Positions 8,440-17,391 of a DNA stretch of 64,000 bases are shown here, in pieces. This stretch comes from Sporosarcina sp. NCCP-2716. GTDB taxonomy: Bacteria; Bacillota; Bacilli; Bacillales_A; Planococcaceae. Numbering within the stretch: the stretch's first letter is position 1; every line of letters begins with the position of its first letter. The notes under the pieces are model-generated. The model searched no databases, had not been told where the DNA came from, and saw only the letters and a program-made list of their open reading frames with translations. The position numbers were made by a program, and so were the translations under genes. The stretch covers positions 288,388 to 352,387 of the forward strand of contig NZ_BRCF01000002.1 of assembly GCF_023707985.1 (NCBI RefSeq), in the 5' to 3' direction.

Positions 8440-10257
8440 TTACTCGCTTACACCCATTTCATACAAACGCAAATCAGAACCCGGGTCTTTTGTATAGTTT
8501 ACTACACGCTTGTTCGCACTTGTAAGCTCATAGCGGTATAGTGTCGGTGCAACCGGAACTTCGTCAAACATCAGTTCCTGCCATTCATTATAGATTTTTT
8601 TACGGTAGTCCAAGTCGAATGCTTTCTCAGAAGTACCTTGTTTCAACAGCTCATCATTCTTTTCACTAGTCCAGCGAGTGTAGTTGAATGAAGCGGTACG
8701 GCCGTAAAGACCGGATGGATCTGGGTCAGACCCAGTACCCCAAGCACCTTGGTAGATATCGATCTTCGGATCGTCGTTTTCAACCATGTCATAGAATGCG
8801 TTGAAGTCGTGCAGACGGCCGTCAACAAGTTCTACTTTCAAGCCGATATCTGCCCAGTTCTGCATGTAGGCTTTCGCGATTGGCTCAGCTGTTTCTCCGC
8901 CAGACATAGAAGCGAAGTTGATGACCAACTTTTCACCTTTCTGATCTTCACGGAATCCATCACCATCCGTGTCTTTGAAGCCCGCATCGTCAAGAAGCTG
9001 CTTCGCTTTTTCAGGGTCGTACGGACGTCCTTCGATGCTTTTATCATGGAAAGTATCGAATACAGGGATGATCAGAGAGGTTCCCGGGAAACGAAGACCG
9101 TGATACAATTTCTCTCCGATTGTTGCGTTATCCATTGCATACCACATTGCCTGACGCAATTCTTTGCTAGCCATTTTTGCATTTGGATCAGTTACGTTCT
9201 CTTTTTTCTTCGCATCCCACTTACCTTGTTTGAATCCAATGTACGTGTATGCATAGTCAACGTTCGCCAACAACTCAACATTGTCTACGTTTTTTACAGT
9301 GTCATACTGGTCAGTTGGAATTGTTGCCAGGTCAATCTCACCATTTTTAACAGCCTCGACGATTGTCGCTGGGCTCACTACTTTTTGTACCATTGACTTC
9401 AGAGCCGGCTTGCCTCTCCAGTAGTCGTCGTTACGAGCGTAAAGGACGGACTCGCCTGGTACGATCTTTTCGATTTTGTAAGGTCCGAAACCAATTGGAT
9501 TAACACGGATCTTGTCTGAAGACTCAAGGTCTTTGATTGTTGTTTCACCAGTCATTACATCACCTACGTAGTGACGCGGAGTCGCATATGACCAGAATCC
9601 GGAAAGAATTGATGGTGATGCTTCAGTGAAATGGAATTCCATGTTCTTGTCGTCGATGATTTTAATTCCCGAAATTTCTTTTGTTTTACCTTCGTGGTAA
9701 GCGGGCATTCCTTCAACGTTCTCAATATTGAAGTCGTAGCGGTTGCCTGCATAGTCCGGGTGTCCAAGCAATTCATACGAGTAAAGAAGGTCAGTAGTCT
9801 TAACCGGCTCACCGTCGTGCCAGTTAACATTATCTTTAATTGTCAATTTTAGCACTTTGTTGTCTTCCGAAAGCTCGTATGTTGCAGCTCCGTTGTTTGT
9901 GATCAAATAGTCGCCGTCTGTGTCCAGTAATCCTTCATCAAAGTACTGGAGAATTTCAGCGTCATACTGCCCAGAGTAGAAGTTGCGGTTCAAAGTTCCT
10001 TCAAATGGTTCACTTGCCACCATAGCAATTGTCATTTCCCCGTCTTCCATCGGTTCTTTGTCATTCGATGTTTCCAATGGGAAATCAAGTTCCGCAGCAT
10101 TTTCGTCGCCGCCCTTACCTGTTTCAGAGCCACCGTCCTTGCCGCCGTCTTTACCATTGTCTTTTCCACCCGCGCCATCTTTTCCGTTACATGCTGCAAG
10201 GAAAATGCTGAGGACGAGCATGAGACTTGCCAGAAGCATGAATCTTTTCTTTGTCAA
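8440..10257 (-). CDS. oppA: Oligopeptide ABC transporter substrate-binding lipoprotein (OppA/AppA type)
   Basis: 605 residues from a TTG at 10257 behind GGGGAGGT; frames extended further upstream overlap the permease gene. The signal peptide ends in a lipobox (SIFLAAC), so the mature protein is a diacylglyceryl-cysteine lipoprotein on the outer face of the membrane. A Gly/Lys/Asp-rich linker follows (NGKDGAGGKDNGKDGGKDG). The remainder is an SBP_bac_5 peptide-binding fold: NVNWHDGEPVKTTDLLYSYE, RNDDYWRGKP, LRQAMWYAMD and DPEKAKQLLDDAGFKDTDGDGFRE. Its place as last gene of the operon, next to a terminator, is typical for a binding protein needed in excess. Peptide specificity cannot be read from the sequence. 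Confidence 0.92.
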   Translation of the reverse strand: MTKKRFMLLASLMLVLSIFLAACNGKDGAGGKDNGKDGGKDGGSETGKGGDENAAELDFPLETSNDKEPMEDGEMTIAMVASEPFEGTLNRNFYSGQYDAEILQYFDEGLLDTDGDYLITNNGAATYELSEDNKVLKLTIKDNVNWHDGEPVKTTDLLYSYELLGHPDYAGNRYDFNIENVEGMPAYHEGKTKEISGIKIIDDKNMEFHFTEASPSILSGFWSYATPRHYVGDVMTGETTIKDLESSDKIRVNPIGFGPYKIEKIVPGESVLYARNDDYWRGKPALKSMVQKVVSPATIVEAVKNGEIDLATIPTDQYDTVKNVDNVELLANVDYAYTYIGFKQGKWDAKKKENVTDPNAKMASKELRQAMWYAMDNATIGEKLYHGLRFPGTSLIIPVFDTFHDKSIEGRPYDPEKAKQLLDDAGFKDTDGDGFREDQKGEKLVINFASMSGGETAEPIAKAYMQNWADIGLKVELVDGRLHDFNAFYDMVENDDPKIDIYQGAWGTGSDPDPSGLYGRTASFNYTRWTSEKNDELLKQGTSEKAFDLDYRKKIYNEWQELMFDEVPVAPTLYRYELTSANKRVVNYTKDPGSDLRLYEMGVSE

Positions 10258-10277
10258 TTGTCTTACCTCCCCTTTTT

Positions 10278-11183
10278 TTAGGCCAATCTTTGTCTTGCAT
10301 CCGACGCGCGTTTGACCGCTTGCCCGATGTAATTTATACACAGCATCATTACTAAGATCAGCAATGCTGCAGGTAACCATACCCATGATTTGTTTTGCAC
10401 GATATCAGGATTCGTTGCAAATGCAATCAGTGTCCCGAGGGACGGTGTACTTGCTGGAAGACCGAAGCCCAAGAAGGTTAACCCGGTTTCCAAGCCAATG
10501 TTCCCCGCCAAGCTTAGTGTCATGTTAACGATGACGAGTGAACTTAAATTCGGGAACATTTCAAAAAACATGATTTTCCAGTTCGGGGTGCCGAGTGTCT
10601 TCGATGCATTGATATAATCGAGTTCTCGTTCCGCCAGTCCTTTTGACCGGATAAGCCGGGCTTTTCCAAACCAGGCAAATGCACTCATAATAAGCACAAA
10701 CGAAAAAATCGAGTAGTTCGGCACGATGACAACGAATACGATGATGAACATCAAGTTCGGCAACACCATAAGGAAATCTATAATTCGCATGATCACATTA
10801 TCGACCCATCCACCGAAGAAACCAGAAATCAGTCCTACGGTAAGTCCAAACAGGCCAGCGATCAGCGTGACGCTAAGTCCAATGGTAAATGAGTTGCGTG
10901 TACCGATCAGAAGCTGTCCAAATACGTCCCTTCCGCCATCATCGGTTCCGAGTAAGTGTTCCGATGATGGAGCTTCCCAAGTTTCGAGAAAGTTGACCCG
11001 CTGCAGTTGTTCTTGGTCGATAAACAACGGTGAGCTGTAAGCGGTTATCAGAAGAGCAAGCAGTAAAACCAAGGAAATGAGCGCCATTTTGTCATGTTTT
11101 ATCTCTCGCCAGATCGTCTTTGCAAACGATGGATTGTTCACTTTCTCATCGGCAATCAGTTTTTTATCATCAATTGTTACCAT
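10278..11183 (-). CDS. oppC: Oligopeptide ABC transporter permease (OppC type)
   Basis: 301 residues, with one N-terminal membrane segment followed by the BPD_transp_1 core of five segments. It contains the OppC-type entry HLLGTDDGGRDVFGQLLIGTRNSF and the EAA loop YINASKTLGTPNWKIMFFEMFPN that contacts the ATPases. It lies 20 bp upstream of the binding-protein gene and 26 bp downstream of the OppB-type permease, in one operon. Together with OppB it forms the membrane channel. Confidence 0.92.
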   Translation of the reverse strand: MVTIDDKKLIADEKVNNPSFAKTIWREIKHDKMALISLVLLLALLITAYSSPLFIDQEQLQRVNFLETWEAPSSEHLLGTDDGGRDVFGQLLIGTRNSFTIGLSVTLIAGLFGLTVGLISGFFGGWVDNVIMRIIDFLMVLPNLMFIIVFVVIVPNYSIFSFVLIMSAFAWFGKARLIRSKGLAERELDYINASKTLGTPNWKIMFFEMFPNLSSLVIVNMTLSLAGNIGLETGLTFLGFGLPASTPSLGTLIAFATNPDIVQNKSWVWLPAALLILVMMLCINYIGQAVKRASDARQRLA

Positions 11184-11209
11184 CTATGATTCCTCCTCAT
11201 TCGCTTTTC

Positions 11210-12178
11210 CTATTCAATCCGGATGCGCGGGTCTATAATGCTTAGAATTATATCTGAGAGCATTGTACCCACAATTACAGCTGCGCCAGAAATCATGACG
11301 ATGGCTGTTGTGACGGTGAAGTCACGTCCTGTAATCGATTGAATGAAAAGCTGGCCGAGGCCCGGGTAACTGAAGATCATTTCCAAGAAGATCGATCCGG
11401 CAATCAGCCCGGTGATCTCATAGCCGAGGAATGCAGCGATCGGCAGCAGCGAGTTGCGTAAAATGTGGCGTGTGTACACTTTGCCTTCCGGCACACCTTT
11501 GGCCCGTGCTGTCTTAACAAAGTCCTTCAATTTCGTATCGATAATATCATTCCGCAAATACTGGATCGTACCGAATGTTGCTAGGATTGCTCCTGACATA
11601 CCCGGCAGTACCAGGTGCTTAAATTTGCTGACATAGTACTCCCATGATCCGGCATCCAACCGGACGTCCACACTATTCCCGGTCGGGAACCATCCCAGCA
11701 CAAATCCGAAGAAATACAGCATGAGTAGTGCGAAGACGAACAGCGGTGTCGCAAACGAAAAGTAGTTATACAGGACAATCAGCTTATCAGCCCACGTATC
11801 CGTCCACCTGCCCGCTATAATTCCGAGCGGGATGGCGATAATGTACGAGACAATTAGGATGAACAGTCCTAAAGTGACAGTCGTGGTAACACGGCCGGCA
11901 AGAAGAGATGTTACCGGCTGCTTGTGCGTATACGAGCTTCCAAGATCACCTTTCACTGCCTTGCCGATCCAATGACCATACTGCACATACCAGGGATCGT
12001 TCAGTCCATATTCCTCCCGTATTTTCTCCATTTGTTCGTCTGAGACGTTCGGGTTGCCCATGAAGGCACCAGTGACGGCGTCCCCCGGCATCTGTTTCGC
12101 GAGGACGAAGATGATCAAGCTTAGCAGGAACAACTGCGGAATCATGATGAGTACCCGGCGAATGATGAATTTGACCAT
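11210..12178 (-). CDS. oppB: Oligopeptide ABC transporter permease (OppB type)
   Basis: 322 residues with the classical OppB N-terminus (FIIRRVLIMIPQLFLLSLIIFVLAKQMPGDA), six membrane segments and an EAA loop (DFVKTARAKGVPEGKVYTRHILRNSLLP). It starts 3 bp after the stop of the upstream ATPase gene, so it is tightly coupled. It pairs with the OppC-type permease. Confidence 0.92.
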   Translation of the reverse strand: MVKFIIRRVLIMIPQLFLLSLIIFVLAKQMPGDAVTGAFMGNPNVSDEQMEKIREEYGLNDPWYVQYGHWIGKAVKGDLGSSYTHKQPVTSLLAGRVTTTVTLGLFILIVSYIIAIPLGIIAGRWTDTWADKLIVLYNYFSFATPLFVFALLMLYFFGFVLGWFPTGNSVDVRLDAGSWEYYVSKFKHLVLPGMSGAILATFGTIQYLRNDIIDTKLKDFVKTARAKGVPEGKVYTRHILRNSLLPIAAFLGYEITGLIAGSIFLEMIFSYPGLGQLFIQSITGRDFTVTTAIVMISGAAVIVGTMLSDIILSIIDPRIRIE

Positions 12179-12181
12179 CGG

Positions 12182-13120
12182 TTACATGCCCCCTTGCTGG
12201 ATCGCAACGGAATGTGTCGGGGAGATTGGCTTCAAGTCAAACATCCGGCCATCCTTGTCAAAATAGCTATCGTATTCGGTACGGTATGCTGCATTGATCT
12301 CTTTGCGCATTTCCATTTTTTCGAATTTTTTTGCTGGATCCATTTCAGGGATCGCTGAGATGAGACGCTTTGTGTATAGATGCTGCGGATCCATGTAGAC
12401 ATCTTCCGCTGTTCCTTCTTCGACGAAACGGCCTTTGTACATGATACCGATCCGGTCGCAGATGTGTTTGATGACCCCCAAATCGTGGGAGATGAATAAG
12501 TAGGTGAGACCGAAGTCTTTTTGGATCTCCTGCATGAAGTTGAGCACTTGCGCCTGGACGGATACGTCGAGGGCGGAGACCGGCTCATCCGCAATGATCA
12601 GTTTCGGGTTGAGCATGAGCGCCCGGGCGATGCCGATCCGCTGACGCTGTCCGCCGGAGAACTGGTGCGGGTACTTATAGATCGATTCCGGGTTCAGACC
12701 GACACGCTCGATCATGTTCTGCACGCGGCTCAGCTCTTCTTTCGGTGACAGCCGTTCGAAGTTGCGGAGCGGTTCGGCGATGATGTTGAGAACGTTCTTC
12801 CGGCCGTTCAGCGAGGAGTACGGATCCTGGAAGATCATCTGGATGTCGCGCATATGCTTCTTGCGCTCATGGGCGTTCATCGTGGCGAGGTTCTCTCCAT
12901 TGAAGAGCACTTCACCACCGGTCACTTTGTTGAGACCGATGATCGCACGTCCTGTCGTCGTCTTGCCGCAGCCCGATTCGCCGACGAGTCCGTATGTTTC
13001 CCCGGGTTCGAGTTCGAAACTGACGCCGTCGACTGCCCGGACTTGGTCGACGACCGACCGGAAGAATCCTCCGCGGATCGGGAAATGGACTTTCAAGTCT
13101 TTTACGTTAAGTAGTGACAT
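12182..13120 (-). CDS. oppF: Oligopeptide ABC transporter ATP-binding protein (OppF type)
   Basis: 312 residues from the ATG at 13120, which has GGAGG 9 bp upstream and overlaps the oppD stop by 14 bp. The frame stays open further upstream, but that part lies inside oppD. Walker A is GESGCGKTTTGRA, the signature [15 protein letters not shown], Walker B IIADEPVSALDVS. The C-terminal oligopeptide-transporter extension is short and has no clear cysteine cluster, unlike the D subunit. It couples ATP hydrolysis to peptide import together with OppD. Confidence 0.92.
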   Translation of the reverse strand: MSLLNVKDLKVHFPIRGGFFRSVVDQVRAVDGVSFELEPGETYGLVGESGCGKTTTGRAIIGLNKVTGGEVLFNGENLATMNAHERKKHMRDIQMIFQDPYSSLNGRKNVLNIIAEPLRNFERLSPKEELSRVQNMIERVGLNPESIYKYPHQFSGGQRQRIGIARALMLNPKLIIADEPVSALDVSVQAQVLNFMQEIQKDFGLTYLFISHDLGVIKHICDRIGIMYKGRFVEEGTAEDVYMDPQHLYTKRLISAIPEMDPAKKFEKMEMRKEINAAYRTEYDSYFDKDGRMFDLKPISPTHSVAIQQGGM

Positions 13121-14126
13121 AATGTTCATCCTCCACTCGTTCTTCCGGGAAGTGGAAGTCTTTGTAGCACGTACAGCGTACATAATGACCAGGTTCCACT
13201 TCATGGAGTTTCGGATTCTTTTCATGCGCCTCTGCAGAAATCCATGGAATCCGCGGGGCGAACCGGCATCCTTCCCTGTCCAGGTTCTGGATGGACGGGA
13301 CGATCCCTTCGATGACATGCAGCTTTTCCTTGTCTGACATGTTGGACGGGATCGAGTTCAGCAGTGACCGGGTGTATGGATGGAGCGGATTGTCGAACAG
13401 CGACTGGACGTCTGCGATTTCGACGAATTCGCCTGCATACATGACGGCGACACGGTCCGCCATCTCCGCGACGACACCGAGGTCGTGGGTGATGAGGATG
13501 ATGCCCGAGTCCGTGATGCGCTGCAGTTCTTTCATAAGGTCCATGATCTGTGCCTGGATCGTCACGTCGAGAGCGGTAGTAGGCTCATCGGCGATCAGCA
13601 TGACCGGGTTGCACGCAAGCGCGATTGCTATGACGACACGCTGGCGCATACCGCCCGACAGTTCATGGGGGTATTGTTTGTAGATCCGGTTGACGTCTTT
13701 GATGCCGACTTGTTCGAGCAGCTCCATGACGCGTATTCTCTTCGCAGCCTTCGACAGCTTCATGTGGTAGTCCATCGGCTCTTCGATCTGGCGGCCGATC
13801 GTTGCAAGCGGATTCAGAGCTGTCATCGGATCTTGGAAGATCATGCCCAGGTCCTTACCGCGTATTTTGTTCAGTTTGTCGACTGGCAGACCGATCAGAT
13901 TCTGCCCTTTCAAGTTCGCTTGACCTTCCAGTTTTGTCGTCTTCGCATTATGAAGACCCATGATGGAGAGTGCCAGTGCACTTTTTCCACATCCTGATTC
14001 ACCGACAATCGCTACGACTTCATTTTTATGGACAGTCAGTGACACTCCATCCACAGCTGCGTAATAGTTCCCTTTGATGTTGAATGATGTTCGCAGGTTC
14101 TCAATTTCCAAAACTGACTCAGCCAA
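13107..14126 (-). CDS. oppD: Oligopeptide ABC transporter ATP-binding protein (OppD type)
   Basis: 339 residues from a TTG start with AAGGAGG 7 bp upstream. Walker [14 protein letters not shown], signature [15 protein letters not shown], Walker [14 protein letters not shown], switch His ITHDLGVV. The C-terminal oligo_HPY extension carries a cysteine cluster (GCRFAPR and [10 protein letters not shown]) that in some relatives holds an iron-sulphur cluster. First gene of the D-F-B-C-A operon, with its own promoter. Bacillus subtilis app uses the order D-F-A-B-C, so the binding-protein gene sits at a different place here. Confidence 0.92.
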   Translation of the reverse strand: MAESVLEIENLRTSFNIKGNYYAAVDGVSLTVHKNEVVAIVGESGCGKSALALSIMGLHNAKTTKLEGQANLKGQNLIGLPVDKLNKIRGKDLGMIFQDPMTALNPLATIGRQIEEPMDYHMKLSKAAKRIRVMELLEQVGIKDVNRIYKQYPHELSGGMRQRVVIAIALACNPVMLIADEPTTALDVTIQAQIMDLMKELQRITDSGIILITHDLGVVAEMADRVAVMYAGEFVEIADVQSLFDNPLHPYTRSLLNSIPSNMSDKEKLHVIEGIVPSIQNLDREGCRFAPRIPWISAEAHEKNPKLHEVEPGHYVRCTCYKDFHFPEERVEDEHYVTT

Positions 14127-14207
14127 CGCGGTTCCTCCTTGCCTTCCGTGATACGTAAAATCAGTGCAGCTTCATACTCAATTTTCAGATTTCATAATCT
14201 TTTTTCA

Positions 14208-14236
14208 ACTATACTACACAATAAAACCAATGGCAA
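14208..14236 (-). promoter_or_regulatory. Sigma-A promoter of the opp-type operon
   Basis: TTGCCA, 17-bp spacer, TATAGT on the minus strand, about 80 bp before the TTG of oppD. A half-match to the CodY box (AATTTTCAGA on the plus strand from about 14181) lies just after the likely transcription start; the other half does not match. Confidence 0.65.
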
Positions 14237-14531
14237 TACTATTTTTCCAGAATATCAAATACATAGACTATTTCAAACATGACAAAACCGTGACAAATCC
14301 TGTAACAAAGGGGATTGTCCGCTTCTTGAGGTCCCCAAAAATTTTTATGTATATTCCGGAAGCCCATTCCTTCTGACTTCAAGCTAACTTCCATACAAAT
14401 CAGGCAAAACGGACTTCCATTGTTTTTCTCTCAGCTTTTCAAAAGAATGCCTCGTCAGGTTTTGATTCCCTTCAAGACGCTGTATTGTTTTCCCGACATT
14501 TCGCGACACGAATATACACAACACAATAACA
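14237..14531. other. Gene-free spacer between pcp and the opp operon promoter
   Basis: About 295 bases, AT-rich, with no convincing open frame. No clear terminator follows pcp on the minus strand, so read-through from the dpp operon into the opp operon cannot be excluded. Confidence 0.4.
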
Positions 14532-15149
14532 TTAAACGTGTTGTGCCTCTGACAAGACTGCTATACAGACTGTCACACCTTTCACCAGCTCATCAAGCGG
14601 CCATCCGGGGATTTTCCCATGCCGGACAGCTAGATCGAAGGAAGCCGGCATATGAAGGAACCCCGACGGCATATCGGGTTTGTGGCCGGCCGCCCAATGG
14701 AGGCCGGCATACATGACATTGTTGCAAAGATACAGGCCGGCGGTGTTCGAGATGTCCGCCGGCAAGTTCTCTTGTTTCAGCCGTTCGACCATCTGCCGGA
14801 TCGGCAGCGTGGAGAAATAGGCAGGCTGGCCCTCCAATTCGATCGGTTCGTCGACCGGACGGTTGCCTGCGTTATCAGGCGCTCCGTCCTTGACGTTCAG
14901 CGCCACCCGTTCCGGCGTCATCTTGGATCGTCCGCCCGCAAAGCCGAGGGAGAGGACGGCATCGGGTGTCTCCTGCTCGATATGTGCAAGTAAGACTTCT
15001 GCGGATCTGCTGAAATCGACAGGCAGGATCTTACCGCATATCGTATACTCCCCGATCGTTTTGCCGTCCAGCTGTTCGACGACTTGCATCGTCGGGTTGA
15101 CCGGATAGTCGAGGAACGGCTCAAACCCTGTCAGCAGTAATTTCTTCAT
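14532..15149 (-). CDS. pcp: Pyroglutamyl peptidase I (pyrrolidone-carboxylate peptidase)
   Basis: 205 residues from the ATG at 15149, which is preceded by GAGAGG. It removes N-terminal pyroglutamate from peptides in the cytoplasm. With this start the catalytic triad is at E80 (SKMTPERVALN), C142 (GLYLCNNVMY) and H166 (SGFLHMPASFD), the positions expected for the C15 peptidase family. An ATG 18 bp upstream overlaps the ykfD stop (ATGA) but has no ribosome binding site. The gene is last in the dpp-ykf operon, so peptides brought in by Dpp are its likely substrates. Confidence 0.92.
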   Translation of the reverse strand: MKKLLLTGFEPFLDYPVNPTMQVVEQLDGKTIGEYTICGKILPVDFSRSAEVLLAHIEQETPDAVLSLGFAGGRSKMTPERVALNVKDGAPDNAGNRPVDEPIELEGQPAYFSTLPIRQMVERLKQENLPADISNTAGLYLCNNVMYAGLHWAAGHKPDMPSGFLHMPASFDLAVRHGKIPGWPLDELVKGVTVCIAVLSEAQHV

Positions 15150-15163
15150 CTGCACCCTCTCTT

Positions 15164-16183
15164 TCATCGGACAGCGGCAGGTTCTGCTCTCACGCCTGCC
15201 TCCTGCATAATCTCTTCGTCATGAAGATGACACGCGACGAAATGGCCTTCGTCTTTCTCCAGCCACCTCGGTGTACGTTCAGCGCAGACACCCATCGCGT
15301 ATGGACAGCGGGTCCTGAAGACGCAGCCTGACGGCGGGTCGATCGGGCTCGGCAGCTCCCCTTCCAGCAGGATCCGCTCCCTCGCTTCCTCAATGTCCGG
15401 ATCGGGGATCGGGATGGCCGATAACAGCGCCTCTGTATAAGGATGAAGAGGCTTTTTGTACAGCTGATCGCTCGTCGTCAGTTCGACCAGGTGGCCGAGA
15501 TACATGACGCCGATCCGGTCGGAAATGTACTTGACCATCGACAGATCATGGGCGATGAACAGGTACGTCAGACCTTTTTCACGCTGGAGGCGCTGGAACA
15601 GCTTCACGACTTGGGCCTGGACGGATACATCGAGTGCGGAAATCGGCTCGTCCGCGATGATGAAGTCAGGGTCAAGTGCCAAGGCCCGGGCGATTCCGAT
15701 CCGCTGGCGCTGTCCGCCTGAGAATTCGTGCGGATATCGGTTGGCATGGTCCCGGTTCAGACCGACGTCTTCGAGCAGCTCATTCACCCGGTTGCGCAAG
15801 TCCTTCTTATTTTTATACATCCCATGGATCTCCATCGGTTCGGCGATGATTTCGTATACGGTCGACCGGGGATTGAGGGAAGCGTATGGATCCTGGAACA
15901 CCATCTGCATTTTTTTCAGGAATGTCTTGCGCTCCTTATCGGTCATCTGATGGATGTCCTGTCCTTCGAACAGCACTTCGCCGTCTGTATTATTGTACAG
16001 TCCGAGGATTGTCCGGCCGGCTGTGGATTTGCCGCAACCCGACTCCCCCACCAGACCGAACGTCTCCCCTTGGTAGACGTCGAAACTCAGGCCGTCGACC
16101 GCTTTCAGTGTCTTCCCTTTGCCGACGTCAAAATGCCGCTTCAGATTTCTGACGGATAACAGGACAGGCTTGGATTGTGTCAT
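15164..16183 (-). CDS. ykfD: Peptide ABC transporter ATP-binding protein (YkfD/OppF type)
   Basis: 339 residues from ATG 16183, with GAGGAGG just upstream. The open frame continues upstream only because it overlaps ykfB. Walker [14 protein letters not shown], signature [15 protein letters not shown], Walker [14 protein letters not shown]; the C-terminal extension has the cysteine pattern [15 protein letters not shown]. The dpp operon has only one other ATPase gene (dppD), so this supplies the second nucleotide-binding subunit, as in the Bacillus subtilis dpp-ykf region. It overlaps ykfB by 4 bp. Confidence 0.88.
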   Translation of the reverse strand: MTQSKPVLLSVRNLKRHFDVGKGKTLKAVDGLSFDVYQGETFGLVGESGCGKSTAGRTILGLYNNTDGEVLFEGQDIHQMTDKERKTFLKKMQMVFQDPYASLNPRSTVYEIIAEPMEIHGMYKNKKDLRNRVNELLEDVGLNRDHANRYPHEFSGGQRQRIGIARALALDPDFIIADEPISALDVSVQAQVVKLFQRLQREKGLTYLFIAHDLSMVKYISDRIGVMYLGHLVELTTSDQLYKKPLHPYTEALLSAIPIPDPDIEEARERILLEGELPSPIDPPSGCVFRTRCPYAMGVCAERTPRWLEKDEGHFVACHLHDEEIMQEAGVRAEPAAVR

Positions 16184-17304
16184 CGGAGTTCCTCCTCGTT
16201 GGTTGCATGTCTGAGTTGTGTTTGCCAGGAAGGTTCGATCTGTACGCCGAGTCCCGGCTGTTCGGACAGCCGTACGGTCTGTCCCGAGTAGAGGACGCCG
16301 CCAAGGATCGGGTCGCCGCTTAACATGAGCGGTGCGTCGAAATCGACACGTGTCACGTTCTTCTGGCTTGCGGCGAAATGGGCGGCTGCGGTTATGCCGA
16401 GTTTCGTTTCGATCATACTGCCGGTCATGCACTCGACGCCATAGCTTTCCGCGAGCGCGTTGATCTTGAGCGCTTCGTGGATGCCGCCGCATTTCATGAG
16501 TTTGATGTTGATGAGATCGGCAGCGCCTATCTGCAGGACGCGGAGCGCATCCCTCGGAGAGAAGACGCTTTCGTCCGCCATGATCGGCGTCAGTGTGTGC
16601 TGTGTGACATAGGCGAGGCCGTCCAGGTCCTCCGCATGGACAGGCTGTTCCACGAGCTCGATCGCAAGGCCTGCGTCTTCCATCGCGGCGATTGCTCGGA
16701 CCGCTTCCTTCGGCTTCCACCCTTGGTTGGCGTCCAGCCGGATCTTGACTGACGGCCCTACTGCGCGGCGGATCGCTTCGACCCGTTCGATATCGAGCGC
16801 CGGCGAGCCGGTGCCCACCTTTACTTTCAGCGTCGAGAAACCTTCCTCTTGATAACGTGCGGCGTCTTCCGCCATTTCCCGAGGCTCATTGACGCTGACA
16901 GTGAAATTCGAATCCAGCTCCTGCCTGCTGCCGCCAAGCAGCTGGTAGAGCGGCAGGCCTGCAAGTTTTCCAAGCAGATCATGCACAGCCATGTCGACAG
17001 CCGCTTTTGCACTCGTGTTGCGGATGATCGCTGTCTGGATGCGGCTGAACACATCGGCCCGGTTCCGGATGTCGGCACCGATCAATTTAGGGGTGATCAC
17101 CTCATTGACGGCATAGACGATGCTCGCCATCGAATCCCCGGTGATCACGTGGGTCGGCGGTGCTTCCCCCCAGCCCGTTTCGCCGGCTTCTGTCGTGATC
17201 TTCACGTAGACGGAATGGGCGGTATGGACTGTGCGCAAGGCGGTCTTGAACGGCTTCGTCAGCGGAACGGCAATACAGCTGCAGTCGATGGAACGGATTT
17301 TCAT
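16180..17304 (-). CDS. ykfB: L-Ala-D/L-Glu epimerase (dipeptide epimerase, enolase superfamily)
   Basis: 374 residues. It has the muconate-lactonizing subgroup layout: capping domain, then the barrel with the general base in STLKVKVG, metal ligands in [15 protein letters not shown] and IMADESVF, the second base in [11 protein letters not shown] and the family loop SMIETKLG. This matches L-Ala-D/L-Glu epimerases, which act on the dipeptide from murein degradation so that peptidases can split it. It sits between dppE and ykfD. The ykfA (LD-carboxypeptidase) and ykfC (endopeptidase) genes of the Bacillus subtilis operon are absent here. Confidence 0.88.
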   Translation of the reverse strand: MKIRSIDCSCIAVPLTKPFKTALRTVHTAHSVYVKITTEAGETGWGEAPPTHVITGDSMASIVYAVNEVITPKLIGADIRNRADVFSRIQTAIIRNTSAKAAVDMAVHDLLGKLAGLPLYQLLGGSRQELDSNFTVSVNEPREMAEDAARYQEEGFSTLKVKVGTGSPALDIERVEAIRRAVGPSVKIRLDANQGWKPKEAVRAIAAMEDAGLAIELVEQPVHAEDLDGLAYVTQHTLTPIMADESVFSPRDALRVLQIGAADLINIKLMKCGGIHEALKINALAESYGVECMTGSMIETKLGITAAAHFAASQKNVTRVDFDAPLMLSGDPILGGVLYSGQTVRLSEQPGLGVQIEPSWQTQLRHATNEEELR

Positions 17305-17391
17305 AGTATGTACTTCCTTTCTTTCGGTACGGACTTCATCGTAAATGAAAAACCGTGTGCGTCGACGGATCGGCGCACACAGTTCCCCCCA